Below are positions 1-9,740 of a stretch of 64,000 nucleotides of DNA, one piece after another. A model generated the notes under the pieces. The model had not been told where the DNA came from, ran no database searches, and worked only from the letters and a program-made list of their open reading frames with translations. Source of the DNA: Paramoeba atlantica. Taxonomy: Eukaryota; Discosea. Both the position numbers and the translations under genes were made by a program. Each line of letters begins with the position of its first letter. Within the stretch, counting starts at the first letter, position 1. The DNA lies in the NCBI GenBank assembly GCA_977017575.1, contig CDRNVI010000042.1:62001-126000 (forward strand), written 5' to 3'.

Positions 1-81
1 CCAACCCCCAACCATTTCGCGGAGTTGGTGGACGGGATGCCCGTTCGTAAGTTTGAGGAGTTGTTGACTGGGTTTCTGTGA
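1..81 (+). CDS. 3' end of an unidentified protein gene (partial)
   Basis: One frame is open from the first base to a TGA at 79-81 and encodes 26 residues ending in KFEELLTGFL. The base composition is GC-rich, like the coding regions further right and unlike the AT-rich DNA that follows. The other two frames are less gene-like. The fragment is too short to name, and it could be chance. Confidence 0.3.
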   Translation, partial: PTPNHFAELVDGMPVRKFEELLTGFL

Positions 82-461
82 TTGTTTTTATTATAATGGC
101 CAGGTACCTTGATAATTCGTCAGATAGATATAGTTTATTGGAAACTAAAAATAGTCGGGATGATTGGACTGAAACTTTCATTGAAGCGATATATTACTAG
201 GAAAATTGGTTTTAACATGGTTTACTTTCATTATGATGCAGGGGAGAGAAGACGTTGATTTCTTAGTTAGAACTACCCCCATACAATGGGGGGTAGCGCC
301 AATACGAAATACTTGTAGACATTTCCAGGTTAGCGTATTTATTTATCTATTTATTTATTTATTTACTTGTAAGTTCTGTTCTAGTTATTTTTGGAGGTAG
401 TTTCTCTCACGAGAGAAGGGGGGAAGGTGATTTTTCGCCCGTGGCTTCCTGTCATAGGATT
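82..461. other. AT-rich spacer, no gene seen
   Basis: I see no convincing gene. A short (ATTT)n microsatellite lies at about 338-366 and produces a low-complexity LFIYLFIYLF peptide in one frame, which I do not regard as coding. Confidence 0.5.
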
Positions 462-1169
462 TCACAGGAGAAATGCCTCCAAGAAGCGAATTCTATCTGA
501 CGGCGGTAAGTGTAGGATACCTTGTGGACCCTCTCCTTTCCCCTCCTTATAAGAAATCTGAATCTTTATCATTCCTTTCCGTGAGGATCTTTTTACGACT
601 TCGCCAACGGAGTGATACATCTCTTTATTCCTGCTAGATCCCCATCTCACCTCGCAAGTCGTACCTTTTCCCCATTCTCTAATAATTTGTTGGACTTGGT
701 CAGGGGCTTTTGCGAAACATGGGTTGCTCTTGTTTTCTTCACCGTCTGTCAACATAGAATCTGATTGTGTCGCTTTTTCGTCTTCGGACTTTGAGGCGTT
801 CGATTCATCATTTTCCGAAGTTTCTATATCGATATTTCCTCGTTCAATCCTGTTTCGCATCGTGTATCTCTTCAACTTGATGAGATTCGAATTCTTCGCT
901 TCCAGTTGATCATGAATTTCGTGGTCAGCCCAAATTGGAGAAATGTCTTTTCCTGTGCTTTGACTGATAGCCCCAATTCGTGGTGTCTTCTTGGGTTTCG
1001 GTGCGGTCTCACTTTTATTGTAGCTCGGCTCGCTGATTCTGGTGTTCGGAGAAGCGCTACAGCGTCCTTCGCTACAATCATCCTTCCGGGTAGCCTGCAG
1101 AAGATTTCCCGATGTCGCCCCGATGTCGTCCGTGAAGTGTTTTCCAAATCTCGCTTGACGAGCGAACAT
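462..1169 (-). CDS. Hypothetical 235-aa protein with a possible C-terminal SH3/Tudor-like segment
   Basis: The ORF runs from an ATG at 1169 to a stop at 462 and is the longest frame here. Residues 1-110 are rich in Ser, Lys and Arg, and residues 110-150 are acidic (about NDESNASKSEDEK). The last 70 residues contain a tryptophan, several short beta-like stretches and the pattern EVRWGS...MYHSVGEVV...IKIQISY, which loosely resembles Tudor or chromo-barrel folds often found in retroelement or chromatin proteins. No family is recognised. It is on the opposite strand to the recognisable host genes and lies close to transposon DNA, so it may be element-encoded. Confidence 0.4.
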   Translation of the reverse strand: MFARQARFGKHFTDDIGATSGNLLQATRKDDCSEGRCSASPNTRISEPSYNKSETAPKPKKTPRIGAISQSTGKDISPIWADHEIHDQLEAKNSNLIKLKRYTMRNRIERGNIDIETSENDESNASKSEDEKATQSDSMLTDGEENKSNPCFAKAPDQVQQIIREWGKGTTCEVRWGSSRNKEMYHSVGEVVKRSSRKGMIKIQISYKEGKGEGPQGILHLPPSDRIRFLEAFLL

Positions 1170-1338
1170 GTTTAAGTAATCTCAATAAATATTCAACAAC
1201 AAGGTACATAAACTGTATCTTTATCGTTAAAGATTACCTTACCGTGGATGTATAATGGATACTACCCTAGTTTCTTGACGTCTTGTTATGCTGACACCGG
1301 GTAGCTCCATACTCGGAGAATGCGGTGGGGAGAGCTAC

Positions 1339-1377
1339 GGGTGGCGCGGCGGGTGGCGCGGCGGGTGGCGCGGCGGC
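1339..1377. repeat. 12-bp GC-rich minisatellite, three copies
   Basis: The unit GGGTGGCGCGGC occurs three times in a row followed by a partial GGC. It is a local GC-rich island in otherwise AT-rich DNA. Confidence 0.85.
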
Positions 1378-2745
1378 AAAAACGATAGAATCTACCTCCA
1401 AAAGTAAAACTTCAACAAGGTAGCCCTCTAATGCTCCGGTAGATAGCGCAACTAAAAAACAAGTAAGCAGCTCAAGATCGAAAACTCAGGCGTGATAGCT
1501 CTCCAGACTACGAAGTGAGAACTTCCTCAATGGCCTTGTCAAAATTGGATGTTAATGCCTCAGTCGCGGTTTGGTTATACACGACACCAACCTAGTATAC
1601 ACCAACCCTAGTATACACGCATGTGATAAGTTCGCCTTACGTTTACACATTTTGCCAGCAATTGGGTGACACATTGTTTGCTCCCATGAGTTTGAGTCTC
1701 CTGAAAATGGCATCGTGCTTTTTGAATGTGCTTAATAGTTTCCCACTAACAACAAGGTACAGGTACATATGAAAACATACTACAGGTTCTTCAAGATATC
1801 AAAACCTTGAAAACTTGTGAAAGTAATCTGCGTATTCAATTTAGTTCAATACACATGAATATTTCAGCACGTAAACCATAATATTTTATTATATACCAAG
1901 GAAAATGTTTATATCCACGTTTAAAAACTTTTTAATTTTAAAAAGGGAGGCTATTGAAGTAGTTTCCCATTCGTTAGTACTGTGAGAAAATGAATTATAG
2001 TAGCGCTACTAAGTGACATATGTTGTTTTACTTTATACTTTATATATTGATGTACAAACATATTCGATGGATTTGACGAAGGGTAGGATTACATTAATGT
2101 ATTTTACACTTGATTTGAGTTTTTCAATCTTCACGAATACAATTCTATACGAATGCGCTGATTATAATCAATATCAGTAACGTGATTTGGCAGGCTAAAA
2201 CCTTTCAATACATTTATCTTGTAACTTCTGTTGATACGGCTTAATCGATTCACCTTTTCGCGGTAACGTCGCTTTTTTTCTTTCGGAGAGAAATACGTCG
2301 AATTTTGTTGATGAACAGATCGTCCACTGACTAAAATTTTTGGGAAGACTTTGGTGAAAATCTAAAAAAAAAATCGGTGAAACGGTTCTTAAGGATAAAA
2401 GTAATTAAGGCAGAACGGATTTAAAAATTAATTATTGCCTTAATTAAAGTGGCGCTGAAAAAAGCCCAAAACAGTTCTTATTTAAATATTGTCGTTTGTA
2501 GCATAAATATCACATTTCTGCTAAAAGTGCTCAAATTCTGATCATTTTTCATGTTTTTCGAACTTTTCTAGACGAGCTTCGCCTGTTTCGCCTACCTTTA
2601 CGGTCTTCAACCAGTTCAACGTGTGAGAGAAAAGCTAAAACGATCATTGAAAGGAGAAGTCTGAGACGGAATCATTAAATTATTTTTTCCCAATCTTTCC
2701 CCCAAAATGACAAAAAATTAATTATTGCCTTAATTAAAGCTGCCT
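1378..2745. other. AT-rich intergenic DNA without a gene
   Basis: No ORF or RNA gene is evident. A block of about 28 bp containing TTAATTATTGCCTTAATTAA occurs near 2424 and again near 2713, just left of the retroelement, and is itself nearly palindromic. It may be a remnant of an earlier insertion. Confidence 0.5.
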
Positions 2746-2914
2746 TGAAAGTCTACGATAGTAATTCCTCGTAGTGGGTATAGTTAATTATTGGCCGAGA
2801 GGCACTAAATCTGTAAACTTTTCAAATAATTTATACTTGTAATAATAGGTCAAACTAGTTTTATTTAGAATCCTTTATTATCATTTGCTTTTGTAAGTGG
2901 GTAATTTTGTTCGC
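2746..2914 (+). repeat. Split direct repeat A1
   Basis: This 169-bp block starts TGAAAGTCTACGATAG and ends TTTTGTTCGC. It is nearly identical to 5971-6139. RT coding similarity starts immediately after it, consistent with a deletion of the 5' part of the element. Confidence 0.85.
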
Positions 2915-3829
2915 CCTCCATGCCTCACCCGTCGATCCTTTAAATTTAGAACTTGTCCGTGAACTGATGAATCATGATACACGAACCAGATTTGATAATT
3001 TGTGGGAACATTTAATCCGGCCAAAAATTGATTTTAATCAGTCAAAAATGCAACCCGTGTCGAAGACAACGCTGTCCGTCCAAGATCTTTATAAACTTGT
3101 TGAATGTGGTATCATATCAAAAGTGGATGAGAAGAAAATGAAGGATAGCCCTACTCGAGGATCGATAGTACCGTTTACCACAGTAGAACAGCGTGAAGAC
3201 GGTTTTCGGCGGAGATTCATTTGTTGGCCATCTGACCACAATGCAGCCCTTCAGTATGATTATACGCCCAAAGTTCCAATTTCACAACCCGTGTCATATG
3301 TTGATGCCCTAAGGCACCAGCAAGCCTTAAAAAGGGATCTGAAGTGCAGCTTTTTTCAGGTTCAACTCCCACCAAACGCTCGTTCGTATTATCGTTTTGC
3401 ATACCAGGATCGGGTCTATGAGCTAAATCGAATGCCAATGGGCCACGTGTGTGCCCCAGAAATTCAGCAAACAATCACCTCCGTTTTAGCTGGAGACGTA
3501 GCGTATATGGAGACGTTGCAGTAACGACGCAACCAATATTCGTTTTGGGCCACAAGGGGATTTAGATATTTACATCGACGGATTACGTTTTAGTGGCACA
3601 GCAACGGCATGCAAAGAGTACGAAATGTGGCTGGAGGAACGTGCGAAACAGATTCAAGCCACTTTCAAGCCGGCCGAGTCGGTACGAGGCCCGAAATATT
3701 CCTTTGTCGGAGTCGAGTTTGACCACGATAAAGCGCAATATCGTCTCACTCCAAAGCTTATAAACAAATTGCCATATATTTTACCAACTGAACTTCCACT
3801 ACATTCATTGGAGTCATTGGCTCCACGGG
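2915..3829 (+). pseudogene. Reverse transcriptase remnant of the VIPER-like element
   Basis: The first part, reading to a stop at 3522-3524, contains the DIRS/VIPER-type segment with LNRMPMGHVCAPEI, matching the conserved MGH.C.PE pattern of these RTs. The catalytic box follows in another frame as YIDG (near 3572), so a frameshift separates palm motifs; a programmed shift is less likely given the other damage. The frame then continues with VGVEFD (RT connection region) until the Merlin-type insertion interrupts it at 3830. RT would copy element RNA into DNA; this copy cannot. Confidence 0.75.
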
Positions 3830-5094
3830 CACTTCCGTGAGTTTTTGAGACACTTCGATGATTTCTCATCGAAGTGCCTACGTGTCACAGGGTGACTCAT
3901 CGAAACGTCAATCTTCTCATCGAAGGTGATTTTAATTACTTTGGAAAGAAAAAAATCGAGAACATGAAAATAAGAAAGCGGCGACACTGAGAATCTGTGT
4001 CTGCCACTTCCGCAGGTTTGTATATTTGTTTTCCTATACTACGACACCTAGTTTACCGTGTCTGGAGGCAAGGCCCAACTTTGAGCGAAGCCCACTTCTG
4101 GAGGCAAAAGCCCCCGTTTGCGAGCAAGGCCCAACTGTGAGCGTAGCCCTGGGACAGAATTATATTTTTTGGCGACCCGCGCGCCCCAGCGCGCGGGTCG
4201 CGCACTGAGAACCTATGTCTGCCACTTCCGCAGGATCGTGTATTTGTTTTCCTATACTGCGAGACCTAGTAGCGCGAGACCTAAGCGCCAGCACTATAAT
4301 TTCGGTGCATCAGCTCAAGACCTCAAGCGCAATATTGCTCTCCAATGCGTTGAATTCGGGAGCGTACACAATGATCCAGAGCGAGCTGCGTTCTGGAACA
4401 TTATGGAAAGGATCCTTTCTTCTATGAAGAGAGTGAAAGTGAGAACGAACCAGAAAACGTCGAGATGAACTTTGATAATTAGACTACTCATGTGAAAATT
4501 TTGTTTTATGATGAGAAAATATAGCGCGCAAATTTTTGTAATTGTTCTGCGAAGCAACGGTTTAGGTGTTATTATAAATCTAAATCTATAATTCTATTTT
4601 CTGTACATACTTCTTTTCATGGCCACTGTAAAGTGGCCATAGGTCAGGGGCATTGTATACAATGCAGGGGCCTAGCGACCCCCGCCTTCCGAGCTTTTCC
4701 GTCCACAGCAACGGTTTTTTGTACATATTTTTTTGTCTCGTATCTGAGTTTTCTGTGGTTTTCTTAGTGTCGTGCGAATCCTAGGATTTCTTTGTCCAGG
4801 TAATTTCTTAATTAACTCGCGCGCGCTTCCATTGTTTCATATGGTATCAAGCTCTTTAAATCAATGGAAAATCGTATTTCTAAGAAGAGTCACGGGCATT
4901 ATTTTGCTTTCACGTTTCTACAATTTATTTTCGCAACGTTTTCTTTAACTTTCATGACTGCACCAGCGTTTGCTCCCGAGTCGAAAATGCAGCTACCACC
5001 TCAAAAGTAATTAAAATCACCTTTGATGAGTTTCTTTCGTTTCGATGATTTTCGTTTTGACACGTGGGCGTTTCGATGAGTACTCACGGAAGTG
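3830..5094. mobile_element. Merlin/IS1016-type DNA element, non-autonomous, inside the retroelement
   Basis: Both ends share an inverted repeat beginning CACTTCCGTGAGT, with further matches (TCATCGAAACG, ACGTGTCA, GGTGATTTTAATTACTTT) extending about 90 bp inward with gaps. It splits the RT and RNase H parts of the retroelement, so it is the younger insertion. Around 4290-4350 it encodes HYNFGASAQDLKRNIAL, nearly the same peptide as in the Merlin transposase remnant at 44797-45235, so the two are related. A tandem duplication of about 215 bp (near 3990 and 4207, TCTGCCACTTCCGCAGG) lies inside. No clear target duplication was found. Confidence 0.65.
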
Positions 5095-5729
5095 TCCTCG
5101 TACCCGAGTCATTAAGTGCACGACTGATTTATGGATCCGGAGTTTTAAAGATCAACATGCCCCGTTACTATTGGGTGATCAAATTTGTTCGTAGGCAACT
5201 GTCAAAACTGAACAGAGGAATAATTACAGATGTGGAAAATGTTCATATCCCATTAAGCGTGTATAATGACCTTCAGCTCTGGGTCAATGAGGTACGAGCC
5301 AATCGCTGGTATAATTACGATACACGCACGGTCCTTAAGACTGCTGTGTTATATACTGATGCTTCGGAAGCAGGTTGGGGAGCAGTTTTATTTACTCCTA
5401 AAGGTGAAGTTCTTGGAACGGGAGCCGCGTGGACGAACCACATTGAAATCAATAGAGCTGAAGCAATAGCCGTCCATCATGCCTTTCAGGCCTTTATTAA
5501 GCAATGGGAAGGAATAGATAAAATTTAGCTAATGATCGATAACAGCAGCGTAGTCGCAGCTCTGCGGAAATCTTGGGCGGAATCCCCAGCTTTGGCACAA
5601 ATTTTATCAGAACTTTTGCCCCTTTTCTCCCGGCTGAAAATACAGGTGGAAACGTTTTACGTACCGACGCAGGATAATCTTGCGGATCCCTGGAGCCGAA
5701 ATCGATTTGGTACTTGGCGAGAGGGATAA
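5095..5729 (+). pseudogene. RNase H remnant of the VIPER-like element
   Basis: The frame resumes right after the inserted element. YTDASEAGWGAVL gives the first catalytic Asp and HIEINRAEAIAV the Glu-bearing helix. LMIDNSSVVAAL carries the next Asp, and the segment ends with VPTQDNLADPWSR, the NLAD.SR motif of DIRS-type and related retroelement RNases H. A TAG at 5526-5528 separates the second and third motifs. The domain would degrade the RNA strand of the RNA-DNA hybrid; this copy is broken. Confidence 0.75.
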
Positions 5730-5747
5730 ATACTTGCGAGAGGGCGG

Positions 5748-5937
5748 GTGCCGGCGAACACCCACTCGTAAGTCAAACCATACAAGTATACTGCAAGTTA
5801 ATATCTAGTCAAATTGATGGATAGCGATCGATAACTGACATAGTTAACACTTCAATAGTTTAAACACAGAACATCCCCCTTTTTCAAACAACAACGTAGA
5901 AATCATACCACTTATACTCTAATTTTTGTATGATCAA
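5748..5937 (+). repeat. Split direct repeat B1
   Basis: A 190-bp block starting GTGCCGGCGAACACCCACTC, nearly identical to 6163-6352. It starts 18 bases after the RNase H frame ends. Confidence 0.85.
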
Positions 5938-5970
5938 TGGAGAGCTGAGAGCCCACCCGGAGAGGAATTA

Positions 5971-6139
5971 TGAAAGTCTACGATAGTAATTCCTCGTAGT
6001 GGGTATAGTTAATTATTGGCCGAGAGGCACTAAATCTGTAAACTTTTCAAATAATTTATACTTGTAATAATAGGTCAAACTAGTTTTATTTAGAATCCTT
6101 TATTATCATTTGCTTTTGTAAGTGGGTAATTTTGTTCGC
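5971..6139 (+). repeat. Split direct repeat A2
   Basis: Second 169-bp copy of A1, separated from B1 by 33 bp and from B2 by 23 bp. Confidence 0.85.
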
Positions 6140-6162
6140 GCCCACCCACCTCCCCACGCCAT

Positions 6163-6352
6163 GTGCCGGCGAACACCCACTCGTAAGTCAAACCATACAA
6201 GTATACTGCAAGTTAATATCTAGTCAAATTGATGGATAGCGATCGATAACTGACATAGTTAACACTTCAATAGTTTAAACACAGAACACCCCCCTTTTTC
6301 AAACAACAACGTAGAAATCATACCACTTATATTCTAATTTTTGTATTATCAA
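6163..6352 (+). repeat. Split direct repeat B2, right end of the retroelement
   Basis: Second 190-bp copy of B1. Similarity stops at 6352, which I take as the right end of the element. Confidence 0.85.
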
Positions 6353-6647
6353 AGATCCTTCAAATGTGAGAAGTGGTTCTGTAAATTTTAAATTAGCACG
6401 GCATTTGCCTCATTATTTTATGAAGCAACAACAATTTTGTGAAATGGATATCAAACGAAGACACATCTTTGAGAGAAAAAAAATCGTTTTGTGAAAATGA
6501 GCAAAAGTGCGGAATTTAGTTCAGTTTCACCAAAAAGGGGTATAAAAAAAGCGAAGTCTTCTTTATTTTAACCGTAAATGATTTACAGTGGTAATCGTAA
6601 TCGTCATCTAAAATTAAGATATGCTTACTATGCAAAACACATGGTGT

Positions 6648-6665
6648 ATCTTTTTTTTTTTTTAG
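6648..6665 (+). promoter_or_regulatory. Candidate trans-splice acceptor (poly-T followed by AG)
   Basis: A run of T bases ends in AG at 6664-6665, 10 bases before the ATG at 6676. This is the arrangement of a spliced-leader acceptor in kinetoplastids (known). That it is used here is inference. Confidence 0.5.
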
Positions 6666-6675
6666 GAGTCCCTAT

Positions 6676-7341
6676 ATGAAATATCATCAGCGCGGGTTTT
6701 CCCGATTTTTGGATTCAGTGAAAAACCACCCTGCGAAGGTTGTTACTCATAGCAATAATAGCGGATCGCAATGGAAGGAAAAATACAAACCTTCGCTGAA
6801 CTGGAAGACACACACGGCCGACAAACGGGGAAGTTTGGCCCAAGAAAGAAATACCCAACCGACTTACAAAACATTTGAACATTTCCACGATTTGTGTACC
6901 CTAGCACTCCACAAATATCTCCCTCCTGCGCAAAGTTCGTTTACCACCCCCGATCTAGTAATGATGATTCGGAGGTGTGATCATACATTTCACCCAAAAA
7001 ATTACGGAGTGGGTAATGTGCGGCAACTTGTAGACTCTTGCAAATTTCTTGCCAAAGCGCGTGGATTGTTGCACGTTGTGCGTGACCAAACGAGGCGACA
7101 TGCACCAATTACAACGGACAGTCACACATGGTCATATGTAGAAGACATTGCTCCATTATCCCGGCGACGACGAAATGACTCTATACGACGAGGTGAAAAT
7201 ATTATGTCCCGTCTGGCCAATCCTACGAGTATGAGAAGTGGAAAACAAGAACGACATGATCCAATTTCTTTTGGGGCTTCCCATGACCCTGTGCCGGAGC
7301 ATGACACTGTCAGAGGTAAGACATGGCTACGGGACTACTAA
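6676..7341 (+). CDS. Hypothetical protein with a candidate LOTUS (OST-HTH) domain
   Basis: This is a 221-aa ORF with ATG at 6676 directly after a strong candidate splice acceptor. Residues about 75-145 read as a winged-helix of LOTUS type: helices around FHDLCTLALHKYL, then a segment ending FHPKNYGVGNVRQLVDSC and LLHVVRD, close to the usual F.P..YG...L..L pattern. LOTUS domains bind RNA and, in animals, the Vasa helicase of the piRNA pathway (known). The flanks are basic and low in complexity. A PIWI gene lies at 51017-53785, but they are 44 kb apart and no functional link is shown. It borders a retroelement and could be element-derived. Confidence 0.45.
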   Translation: MKYHQRGFSRFLDSVKNHPAKVVTHSNNSGSQWKEKYKPSLNWKTHTADKRGSLAQERNTQPTYKTFEHFHDLCTLALHKYLPPAQSSFTTPDLVMMIRRCDHTFHPKNYGVGNVRQLVDSCKFLAKARGLLHVVRDQTRRHAPITTDSHTWSYVEDIAPLSRRRRNDSIRRGENIMSRLANPTSMRSGKQERHDPISFGASHDPVPEHDTVRGKTWLRDY

Positions 7342-8826
7342 GAAAATTTAAACGCGATGACACTGCCAAAGCTCTTGCTCCACCTATTACTCATACTTCC
7401 GATTCATCCCTCTTTGGTTAGCCTTTGCTATCTACAGTACTTACAGAGGGGGGGCACGAAAACTGACTGTAGCTTTATATTTTAGCCTAATGAGGCCGTT
7501 CACATATACTTCATGAGATCAAAAGGGACATTTTCCCCCAAAAACTTTTGACTTCGTACTTCCCCTAATAAAATGTACCAAATAAGAAAATTTATGAGCT
7601 CTACCTTGGTTCCGGTTCTGAGTTTGGAAAATGATTTCAAGTCTATTCAGAAGTCCTTAATTCACATCGTACGGTACAGGCTTCTATCACCACGTCATCC
7701 AAGGTTCCCAACTACAAAATATGATACGGTCATTCATTTTACAGCCTGTGCAAAGAAAAATGATAGAGCGGAGTCGTGTAAGTAGCAAACATACGGGGGT
7801 GTGTTGGAAAACAATAGCGCATTCGAGAGCTCTCGAACAGGACCCATGAACGTAACATGGCCGAAATGGGCACAAGTGGGTATTGCCCCCCAGACAAAGA
7901 GCCCCCAAATGCTATTTGCAAATTTCTAAAATATCAAATAAAAATATTAATACTTGCTACAACCCCGTTCCACTCATTTTGGGACAAAATTAGACAAATA
8001 TATTTATGTGCAAGCGAGATAAAATAGCGCCATTGTGTCGTTCTGCATGAGGACGAGAACGAAAAACTATACGATGCCACCAATACTGTGGAAAACAGAG
8101 TGATGCGGAACCACGAAAATATTATTTTGAAAAAATGATGTAAAAATCGGACCAATTTCGTTGAAATTATAATAAAAAATAAGTGCAATTCAAAAGTCTT
8201 CATACTCAGGAAAGCAGTCTTAGAGGGGTGACTCCGGCCGGGCACTCCCAGGCGCTCCCAGACTTCTACGGAGATCCGACTTGGTGGAATGATTTTCGCA
8301 AAGAGGTCCGGAATCCTCGATGTCCCTTGGATGGAACATGCTGGGCTAACATGACAAAGAGTTAGAAAGGAGACCGGCGTTGGGATGTCGTCGATGATGG
8401 GGCGTGTCGACCCCAGCCTTCCGAAGTAAGGAATTCCAGCTAGTTGCAGGGATTTTGTCCTTCCTATTCCTGTTTAACCCCTATTCACGGAGTCGTGAAC
8501 CGCGTTCCGGGGTTGTAAGATGGCGTGGAAAGTCCAACGCCGGGAATATATTGCTAGCACCACTTTTTCCCGCGTGCTAACCTTATAACCTTGGTGGAGG
8601 TGGAACTGCGCTCCTACACGCTGTGGTCGAATCCCACCCCATCTCCGGAGGAACGGAGCCGTAAAAAACTTCGTTTCTCAAGCTAGGACCGTCCCAGACC
8701 AATAATCCGGGATAGTGGAGTTTTAGCGGGTGAGCTAGCAGAGCTCCTGATGAAGTCGGATACTACAGCGCTCTGCTCATTCGACAAAGAAGCCCACCGG
8801 TTGAACGGTCTTAACGTTAGGTGTAC
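7342..8826. other. Repeat-derived DNA without a recognisable gene
   Basis: Nothing here can be named. One frame ends at 8363-8365 with a Cys/Trp-rich tail (DPTWWNDFRKEVRN...RCPLDGTCWAN), which could be the end of a decayed retroelement ORF. The 460 bases that follow are more GC-rich than their surroundings and have a structured look, but no tRNA, rRNA or snRNA could be recognised. A 49-bp dispersed repeat lies at 7804-7852. Confidence 0.4.
7804..7852 (-). repeat. 49-bp dispersed repeat around a perfect 16-bp palindrome
   Basis: The palindrome TTCGAGAGCTCTCGAA is at 7822-7837. The 49-bp block matches 36080-36128 in opposite orientation at about 43 of 49 positions. Confidence 0.8.
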
Positions 8827-8982
8827 TGCGGTGGTTGTTTAACTACCGCTGTACCCTCAATTATTGGAAAAGTTAACAAATTCCCCCCCCCCCTCACGTG
8901 GGGGTGACCCCCCCTGGTATCCGCCGGATGGGTCCGCCAAGTTCGGAATTTTCACGAAGAAGAAGTTGAAAAAAATTCTTTC

Positions 8983-9227
8983 AAACGCGGTGGTAGTTTT
9001 CAACGCGAAGCGCGCAGCATGAGTGACTTCTAAGTTGAAAACAACCACCGCGTTTAACGAAGAGCATAATATTCTTAATAATTTTTTCGTTTAATAATAA
9101 TTATTATTAAAAATTATTAAAATATATTAATACTTATTAATTAGGCTCTTCGTTAAATGCGGTGGTTGTTTTCAACTTAGAAGTCACTCATGCTGCGCGC
9201 TTCGCGTTGAAAACTATCACCGCGTTT
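8983..9227. repeat. Two 73-bp hairpin units in inverted orientation
   Basis: Units at 8983-9055 and 9155-9227 each have 22-bp arms (AAACGCGGTGG...CCACCGCGTTT) around a core containing GCGCGCAGCATGAGTGAC. They face each other across about 100 bp of AT-rich DNA, so the whole block can also form one large cruciform. A further full unit is at 12330-12402 and a partial one at 55326-55371. Confidence 0.8.
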
Positions 9228-9591
9228 AACGAAGAGCTTAAAAAAGAAAATTTAGCCCGGAAAGCTGAAGGAAACGGAAAGATTATAGCCAAAAATAGCC
9301 GATTTGAGGGTATTTTTGCGTATTTTTGCTCTCAGAGCACTAAATTTGATGCCTACGTGAGGGAAATTCTTTTCATCGCTGGGCGATGGGGTTTAGGGAG
9401 CGAAAAAAAACAAAAAAAATTATTTTTTGGTCACCCCAAAAATTTCGGAAATTTTGACCTTGTTGTACCCCTCCTGCGCGTACCAGGGGGGGTGGGTGGA
9501 AAATTATCGCCACGGCATACTCCAACACTTCCCTGCGCTCGATTTTGAAAAGCAAAAAATTCGAAAAAAAAATAATTCGCGACGTCTGCCC

Positions 9592-9740
9592 CCCCCTGGA
9601 CCCCCCCTGGACCCCCCCCTGGACCCCCCCTGGAGACCCCCCCCTGGACCCTGCCCCCTGGACCCCCCCTGTACCCCCCCCTGGACCGCCCTCCTCCTGG
9701 ACCCGCCCCCCCTGGACCCGCCCCATGGACCCCCCCTAGG
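9592..9740. repeat. C-rich minisatellite (CCCCCCTGGA-type)
   Basis: The stretch consists of degenerate 10-13-bp units of six or seven C followed by TGGA. The same motif recurs in the sister copies near 12790, 12990 and 55770. Proline-rich or glycine-rich frames across it are not genes. Confidence 0.85.

Larger units (their letters stand above)
2746..6352 (+). mobile_element. VIPER/Ngaro-like tyrosine-recombinase retrotransposon, decayed and 5'-deleted
   Basis: The order is A1 (2746-2914), coding remnants, B1 (5748-5937), A2 (5971-6139), B2 (6163-6352). A1 and A2 are both 169 bp and B1 and B2 both 190 bp, each pair nearly identical. Such split direct repeats are the hallmark of Ngaro and VIPER elements (known). 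The coding remnants are reverse transcriptase followed by RNase H; no gag or tyrosine recombinase ORF is present. As I recall the trypanosome VIPER order, RT-RNase H is last, so loss of the 5' half would leave this structure (inference). The copy is dead: frameshift in RT, a 1.27-kb insertion at 3830-5094 and a stop codon inside RNase H. Confidence 0.8.

Noticed and set aside
8575-8650. tRNA-like stretch with GTGGTCGAATCCCACC
   Set aside because: The T-arm resemblance is partial, the B box is off by one base and no cloverleaf forms.
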